Source of the DNA: Toxorhynchites rutilus septentrionalis
Lineage: Eukaryota; Arthropoda; Insecta; Diptera; Culicidae
Assembly: GCF_029784135.1 (NCBI RefSeq)
Contig: NC_073745.1
Coordinates: 48,050,116 to 48,114,115 of the forward strand
Length of the DNA stretch: 64,000 bases
Direction: 5' to 3'
Made by a program: the position numbers and the translations under genes. The notes under the pieces are model-generated. The model searched no databases and was not told where the DNA came from. It worked only from the letters and a program-made list of their open reading frames with translations. Positions 57,696 to 64,000 of this stretch are shown here, in pieces; position 1 is the first letter of the stretch; each line of letters begins with the position of its first letter.

Positions 57696-58180
57696 GGGGA
57701 AAAAAAGAATGGAGACATGTCTTCAAACCTGGCATCTCTGGTGCGCCACAGAGTGGAAGAGAGACGAAATCGCTAGAAAAAAAAAGCCTAACTAATTTCC
57801 AACAACGATGAATATTTGAAATTTTCATTATTTTCTTTTTTCCACTTGAATACATGATATTTGTTAACTGTTTTGATTTAATTAATTAATTTATGATGAA
57901 GGAAACTTCTAATAGAAAAACGCTTAGTATTTGCTCAAAAAGAACATGCCTATTATTGATCAACTTACCCCGTGTGGGGGATTAGTTTGTCAATTTATTC
58001 TGAAATATAAAGACGTTAAATGAAAGTAAAATGTAAAATAAATGATTCTCTGGTTATTTTCCATTGAAAGGGTAAAAGGTAAGCTCCATTGTGGTACATA
58101 AAACTCTAACGCAAAGCTTCGTGCTACAAAGTTATAACCAAATTTATTCAAAAATGATCAACTAGCCCCGCCCTACCCTA

Positions 58181-58727
58181 TATGGAAAGCTGTGAAGGAG
58201 AAGTATTGTTTTGCATTTGAAAACTCGGTTTGTTTGTTTATGAGTTGCTAGTATTCCCTAGTATGCTAGTATGTGATAAACGTTGCTGGAAGATCAACCC
58301 GCATTCCAAACCACAAAAACTTTCTAATAATGGATAATTGAAAAAAACAATTCTTTCTGAAATAACACCCGAACAAGCGGATTGAATAATATAATTTCGT
58401 AGTCCTATGTCGAAAATGCGGTCATGTTCCAGACACAACCTAATTTTCCGTTGGGAAAATTTGATTATTGTGCAATTTTGAATTATTGATAGATTCAAAC
58501 ATATATAAACCCAAACACTTGTGTCACTTCGTAGCATTTTTTTGGCAAAAAATTCACTGGTAAGGAAGATGTTATGAATGGTGACGATTCTGATTCGCAG
58601 CTGAAGTATTAATAATTTATTAGCATCAAGCAGTTTCGTCGGAACCGTACTAACCGACATGCAGTACGGGTCGATATAAAGCGAAAATCAAATAACCATG
58701 TAATCATGTGGATCTTGAGTCCAGATA
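58181..58727. other. gene-free stretch
   Basis: A 140-residue minus frame at 58238-58660 has no domain I recognise and is probably chance. Confidence 0.4.
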
Positions 58728-59576
58728 CAGCGCGGACTTGATTATATACAACCTTCGATTTATTTTCACTGTATATAATCGAAACCTGTATATAATCGAG
58801 TCAAAAAAAATAATATTTTTTATTTGTTTTTTTATACACATATTTTTCGTTTTTTGATTATAGAACAAAAATTTAATTTTTGATGCATCCCCTTAAAGTC
58901 ATAAAATACCTTCCTCATATAAAACATTTATTCCAGAATGTGATAAAGGATCATGTTTGATGATAAAAATCCTTCTACGCATATGTTCGAATTCCAACAA
59001 TGACAGAGTTATTGAACGTTTTCTCTGTTTCGGCCCTGTTTGCCTTAAACTGGCACTAATTCAAAAATTACGCTGCGTAGGACAATTCTGTTGCTTCCAT
59101 TTGAAAGATAAGAAAATTTTATACAGGATAGAGTAGTGAAACTTCCGAATTAGTGGATTTTGGTAACATTTTAGAAGTGAAAAACTTCAATGATTGTGGT
59201 TTTTAAGGTGTTATTCTTAATTTTATCCTAAAAATACATATTGAACATGGATATTTCCCTATACCAAATTAATGTTCTCTAATCGCTCTACAATTTGTTC
59301 TTTGACACCCAACTTCTATCTTTTTTAGTTTCGCCGCAATATCATTTTAAACAATTCCTGGTGAATCTTCAACCAAAATCACGTTTTTTACTTCACTATA
59401 CTCGTAATAGCCAATTAACTTCCACTTTAACACTGACCCATTTCATTTTCTTTTAAAATAAGTCATATTTGAAATATTTTAAAAATATTTTTTTTGGGAA
59501 CTGTATATAATCAAGTCTTAAATTGTATATAATCGAATCACATATACACGAATCATATATAATCGAGTCCGACCTG
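58728..59576. mobile_element. pogo-type MITE, copy B, 849 bp
   Basis: The ends CAGCGCGGACTTGATTATAT and (read inward) CAGGTCGGACTCGATTATAT have TA on both sides (58726-58727, 59577-59578). Extra internal TATATAATCGA words lie near each end. The interior is AT-rich, about 200 bp longer than copy A, and non-coding. Confidence 0.8.
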
Positions 59577-59578
59577 TA

Positions 59579-60677
59579 TAGCCAAGGAATCAAAGATCTT
59601 GCAACTGAGTTTAGGTGTTGATAGTTGAGGTTATGTACTACATGTTTTATCCTCTAGTTGATTATTGATTCACCATATTAGACAAAACATTAGCAACCAC
59701 TCAAGCAAAATCATAGAACGGTCCATGAGAGGGGTTGTAAAAGTCTGTTTTGTGAAAAAAATGTATGCATAAAGCGGGCTACGATAAGAAATTGTTATCA
59801 AAATGACGAAAATTCGACCATTTCTCGGAAACAATTGCGAAAGAAATAAGAGCAACAGATGAGCGATTCCTTTTTAATTCGAATTAAATTTTTCTGTATT
59901 TTTTGATTTGGCTCAAATTATGCCGACGCATTAATTATGACCAAAAAAGACAAGCCTAGCCTTACTTTTGAGAGAGGCCTAAAACTCAGTGACATAAAGT
60001 CCGACTGAGTTGATGTCTTCCGCAATGTTTTAGGTTATTGTTTGGACTATATGGAGAAAATGTTAACAATGTTAAAAGAAAAGTTAGATTTTTATTTTAT
60101 TTCAAATTTATTTTTTTCTTATTTCAAATATTGCAGCGGACAACTAATGAAGTTTATTGCACAGTGCACATATTTTTTTCATGTTGGATTTTTGAAAAAT
60201 GTTCAAATGTTTCTTATAATTGTTTTTAGCCCCGATTTTGTAATTATTTTTTTTTTGCTAAATGCTACCGTTTCTGAGATACAGTGATTGTTGAAAAAAA
60301 AATTACTGAAAATTCTCAACCTTTTGTTGTTTTCGAATGTTTTACTTCTAGGTTAAATTTTCCTAAAAGAGTAGATAGTTTTCGACTGCAATACTTTTTC
60401 AATTAATTAATTAAATTTAATTTAAATTGAAATTAAATTAATTAAAATTAATTAAGTTATGTGGTTAATGTAGGTTGGTAAAGGTAGTGTGAAAAAATAT
60501 ACATTATAACAAATCTCATTATTTTTTTTTATTTTTCGAGAAATATTTTCTCAGAAAATAACCTTTTGATGTTTGAGTTGTTTTGGATGTTGCAGCGCAT
60601 TAAAAATATTACTTATTGCAAAGTGAATCAATATGAAAAAATGGTGGATGAAAATATTATAAGTTTATAAAATAAAA
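59579..60677. other. AT-rich gene-free stretch
   Basis: Nothing recognisable; contains an AATTAATTAAATTTAATTTA-type simple tract near 60400-60460. Confidence 0.4.
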
Positions 60678-62270
60678 GACGAATTTCATGTCAATTCGAC
60701 TGGCCGTTGGCGTCTCCATTTCAGATAGCAGTGAAACGATGTGGGTGTAAACACATGAGTCATTTAAGCAACTTTGTATGCTCGGAATATTTAAAAAGGA
60801 GTTAAAGTACTTATTGGAAAAAGCCAAAAACAATTATCTTGATTTTTTTACAAAAAAATATAACTGAAAAACTAAAACACCTACGAAATTATGGTTAAAA
60901 GATGAAATGTGGGAAAATATTCAGATTTTCATAAAAAAACATTAATGTTTTTTTTTTAAATTTCGCTGAAAAAAAAATTTTAAAAAATAATTTCTCGAAA
61001 AGATAATCTTTCTAATTCTCTAAAAATTTCCAACAAATCGTCTATGCATCGGAAGATGGGCACTTTTACAGGGAAACCGTTTTTCTAACAACATCTTTTT
61101 CATGTTTTCTTTGATAAGGTTATGTTTTATCAGGAAATCGAATCACGAGCTTAATTTTCAATTGGTTAAAATCCATAAAACAACGACGCGTAATATTGGA
61201 GTGATCTTTCACTTTTACAGTTCAGAAACGTGAAATTCAATTTTTATTATAATATTCCAGAAATAATTTTCCAACTATCTCTACTGGTGACCGGGGTAAC
61301 AATGACTCTAATAATAAAAAAAATAGGCAAAGGCAAATTGATTGAGAAAAAAAGGAACTCCCTAACGAAAAGTAAACTAATTGCGTAACCATGGTAATTT
61401 TCATTTAAAATTAGCTGCGTTCAGCAGTCGGATTAGTAGATGGATTCTAAACTGCCTTTAAAATTCAAAAATGCGACTCTGGTCTAATCTAAACTCAAAA
61501 AAATCAGATTACAATCAATCCTAATTTTGTTTAAAATCAGGATAGTGATATAGTGGGGTCTATTCCGAGAGTCGCTTCACGACGTGACGGTTAATTTGCG
61601 CACGTGTTTATATTCTGAGAATCGGCGTAATTAAAAAAATGCCAGGTGCAATGAACTCTTTTCATTTCTCATTGTACTTCCGAGTTACTCGACTCTTAGA
61701 ATTGGGTGAGAATTGTCATATAACTCCGAAGGGAAAAATGTCACGTATAAGTATACGACTTGACTCTCAGAATAACCCCCAGTGTACCCGACGAAGTTTT
61801 AGCTCTTATCAAAATATGTAAAAGTGCCCATCTTCCGAAGTATGAATGACTTGTTGGAAATTGTATGGACTAATCATGTCTATTTTTTTCAAAATTTGAA
61901 AAAAAATCTTTTTTTGGCGAGTAATGAATTTTGAATTTTCAAAATATTTTTTTTCAAAAATTTGTTTGATTTATTTTTTTGAAAACATGAATAATTTCCT
62001 ACATTTCATTCTTTGACTAAAATTTTTGTAGGTTTAATGAATTTTGTGCATGATTTTTTTTTGAAAATTTTTAATTTAAAAATTATAGGATTTACAAAAT
62101 TTTGGTTAAAGAATGAAATGTAGATAATTATTTAGGTTTTCTCTAAAAAATATCAAACAAACTTTTGAAAAAAAATCCATTGAAAAAAAATAATTTTGAA
62201 GATTGAAATTCATTTTTCTCAAAAACATGCGTTTTTAAAATTCCGGAAAAGTAAATATAAATAGCACTTG
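60678..62270. mobile_element. foldback family copy D, left end and arms
   Basis: The left end GACGAATTTCATGTCAATTC continues to ATTTCAGATAGCAGTGAAAC. Arm segments GGAAGATGGGCACTTTTACA (61050) and AAGTGCCCATCTTCCGAAGT (61825) face each other, followed by T-rich arm sequence to about 62270. No right terminus is found, so the copy is truncated or rearranged. About 400 bp of unrelated sequence near 61120-61520 and a MITE at 61554 interrupt it. Confidence 0.6.
61554..61781. mobile_element. 228-bp MITE nested in foldback copy D
   Basis: The ends TGGGGTCTATTCCGAGAGTC and (read inward) TGGGGGTTATTCTGAGAGTC match at 17 of 20. The interior contains CACGTGTTTA and ACGTGACATTTTT-like words and no frame. 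Target duplication not clear. Confidence 0.65.
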
Positions 62271-62689
62271 GTTAGTGGAAAAAATACGCCATGAGAAAAT
62301 CGATAGTGCTTTTTTCTCGCAATTTTGCATTCTCTAATCAGCTGAACTCAGGTTCAATTGAATTGTGTAAATGTTGCAACCTTGTCACACTTTTAAAACA
62401 CAAATTCTAAATGAAAATTAGCTCTCCTGTAGCAAAAAAAAGTGTCCTATGTTACAGAGTAGCATAATCTCTGCAAATGGGGAAAGTCTTGAACGAAAAG
62501 TATGTCTGAAAACAAATTTATATTATGGATAAAGTTTTGACAGAAATGCAAGGAAACATATAGAAAAATAGTTAAACTAGGCTTAGGACCATGTCTCTTA
62601 AGTATTTGAAAACCTTGAAAAATATTTTCACAACTAGATTGCAAATTTCCGATCCGTTAGAGTTATAGTTTTCTTTTTTGTATTTATTT
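62271..62689. other. AT-rich gene-free stretch
   Basis: Nothing recognisable. Confidence 0.35.
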
Positions 62690-63201
62690 TTTTTACATAC
62701 ATTGAATTGAGAAACTGAATATTTAAATTAATTTTTTGTCGGTGGTCATCGTCTATAGCACTCCATTCCTCTGTATGTCATAGATCCAATTCCCAAATAA
62801 CCGTTTGATCTGCATCAAAGAACGGACCGTCATAATTCTCGGGTTCGGGAAGATATGACATGAAATCTTTGTTTGCACTGATATTTATGAATTGATCCGC
62901 AATAATTTAGCGTTGCGACATTTCACTGCTCAATAGAAAATAAAACACAAGAGTCGCGAACGTTTCACGTTTTTTATCGAATGAAAATGCACACCGTCAT
63001 TTCCGACAGCATAAACTTCAAACACACATTCGTTCAAATCGTTTTATTTGTTCTATTCTATCAATCTTACTCGATTGATTTCATAGATCGTTAAAATACT
63101 CAAACACACTTACTGTTCATCAGTTTTTTTCCGATTTGGCAACCAAAATGTTCACTAGAAATAATTTATATGGCAGAACAACGTTTGCCGGGTCAGCTAG
63201 T
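62690..63201 (+). mobile_element. Helitron-like 3' end
   Basis: The end TTTGCCGGGTCAGCTAGT at 63184-63201 matches the CTAGT-type 3' terminus of a widespread insect Helitron whose 5' end resembles 3944-4030. The internal part has no replicase frame. The left boundary is approximate. Confidence 0.5.
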
Positions 63202-63412
63202 TATACCATAAATTGAGTGGATTTGAGCTTCCCAATTGTTACCAATTGCATGGAAAATCGTACAAAACTTCATCACTAGATTTAAAAAAATTACTCTAAA
63301 CTCTGAAATAACACAGATAAAATATACATCATATTTCGAAACTTTCCAATAGTTCTCTCAATCAAAATTTTTCGTTCCTGTGATATTAACCCTTTGCTTG
63401 AGACCTTGTATA
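63202..63412. other. gene-free stretch
   Basis: Nothing recognisable. Confidence 0.35.
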
Positions 63413-63625
63413 CAGGTCGGACTCGATTATATATCATCGCAACTTTCAACGTTAATTTTCGAATCCAATACATAATCGAATCACAATAAAAAGGTATTTT
63501 TCTATTAATTTTGGTCATTCATACATTAATGGAAAAATTGTTTTCTTGAGATTCGATTATGGATTAGGATTTAAAAATATTTGTAGAAAAAAAATGGTCG
63601 ACTATATATAATCGAGTCCGACCTG
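63413..63625. mobile_element. pogo-type MITE, copy C, 213 bp
   Basis: Both ends read inward as CAGGTCGGACTCGATTATAT, a perfect 20-bp match, with TA on both sides (63411-63412, 63626-63627). This is the smallest and cleanest copy in the window and probably the most recently mobile. Confidence 0.88.
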
Positions 63626-63627
63626 TA

Positions 63628-64000
63628 TCTCTTATTATACGGTCAATTCAAGACCATATTTTTCCCTTCTATCAGTAATAAAAATTACTACGCTCAAAAG
63701 AATAATAAGTGTCTTCTTGTTACTTGATTCTTCATGGCGGGTTTTCCCCACCTATCATCGCTTCCATCTGGAGCGCCTGTTACCCAAAGCTGATTTTTCA
63801 GTATTACGAAGCACGAAAAAAAAACAGAAGCTCAGATTTTAAAAGTCGGTAATATTTTTCTCGGCGCTGGAGTCGAGTTTTCCTTCCACTCTCGACAGAG
63901 AAATAAGCTTACGGAATTGATTTTCCCGTTCTTTTCACTGCGAGCTTCAGCGATCTCGCTCCGTCTCTGATCTCAGAGGACGCGCAGTCGGAAGGAGCCG
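63628..64000. other. window edge, GC-richer at the end
   Basis: After AT-rich sequence, the last 150 bp or so become GC-richer with no repeat family (TCGGCGCTGGAGTCGAG, CTCGCTCCGTCTCTGATC). No frame is supported. It could be the start of another unique stretch. Confidence 0.35.

Larger units (their letters stand above)
54969..57736 (+). mobile_element. hAT-type element, copy B, nested in the composite
   Basis: The left end CAGAGATGCCAGGTGGTTTT and right end (read inward) CAGAGATGCCAGGTTTGAAG are inverted repeats. The 8-bp flanks GTGCGCCG (54961-54968) and GTGCGCCA (57737-57744) match at 7 of 8. Its own sequence (AAGACAT-rich ends) is interrupted from about 55305 to 57700 by other insertions. 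No transposase is seen. Confidence 0.75.
54273..58178 (+). mobile_element. composite TIR element B, 3.9 kb, containing a hAT element
   Basis: The left end GGGTAGGGCGGGGCTAGTTG and right end (read inward) GGGTAGGGCGGGGCTAGTTG are identical over 20 bp. TA is on both sides (54271-54272, 58179-58180). It carries no recognisable transposase of its own. A hAT-type element occupies 54969-57736, and that in turn holds LINE and SINE fragments. Confidence 0.8.

Noticed and set aside
58238..58660. 140-residue minus-strand frame
   Set aside because: No recognisable motif, no neighbouring coding evidence.

Overview
The window reads as a transposon-dense, AT-rich nuclear DNA segment from an insect, most probably a mosquito. 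That guess rests on an I-clade LINE with a (TAA)n tail, a Loa/Lian-like LINE tail, two tRNA-derived SINE families, mariner, Tc1 and Tc3-like elements, and short TIR elements of pogo, hAT and piggyBac type. I find no intact host protein-coding gene. Nearly every recognisable coding stretch belongs to a mobile element, and most are broken.

Layout. 1-839 is the end of a mariner element cut by the window edge. 1.3-13.1 kb holds SINEs, a Helitron-like end with tandem units, pogo-type MITEs and two copies of a long-armed foldback family; one copy is a three-level nest (foldback, then TIR element, then SINE). 13.9-21 kb holds a 139-bp TTAA MITE, a GC-richer unique stretch, a decayed hAT-like transposase, a perfect 17-bp hairpin and a Tc1-like element. 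22.96-29.29 kb is an end-to-end I-clade LINE with 14-bp target duplications, an open Gag frame and an ORF2 broken by deletions and frameshifts. It carries three copies of an 81-nt exon-like cassette. 31.5-36.8 kb is a foldback element carrying a hAT element, an 866-bp TIR element, a TTAA MITE and about 55 copies of a 7-bp repeat. 37.3-46 kb is mostly unique sequence with a 500-N gap and CT microsatellites. 46.3-58.2 kb holds repeat fragments and two inverted copies of a composite element, each containing a hAT element; the hAT copies contain a Tc3-like element with a putative solo LTR, and CR1-like, SINE and Loa-like fragments. 58.7-63.6 kb holds two pogo-type MITEs, another foldback copy and a Helitron-like 3' end.

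Six less repetitive, GC-richer stretches (about 7.3-8.3, 14.4-15.7, 30.1-30.9, 37.4-40.5, 44.6-46.0 and 52.5-54.0 kb) are the best candidates for host regulatory or intronic sequence. The nesting gives a relative order of insertions: foldback family oldest, then TIR/hAT/Tc3 elements, then SINEs and MITEs. The SINEs at 1.3, 9.1 and 12.2 kb and the LINE keep clean target duplications, so they look younger.
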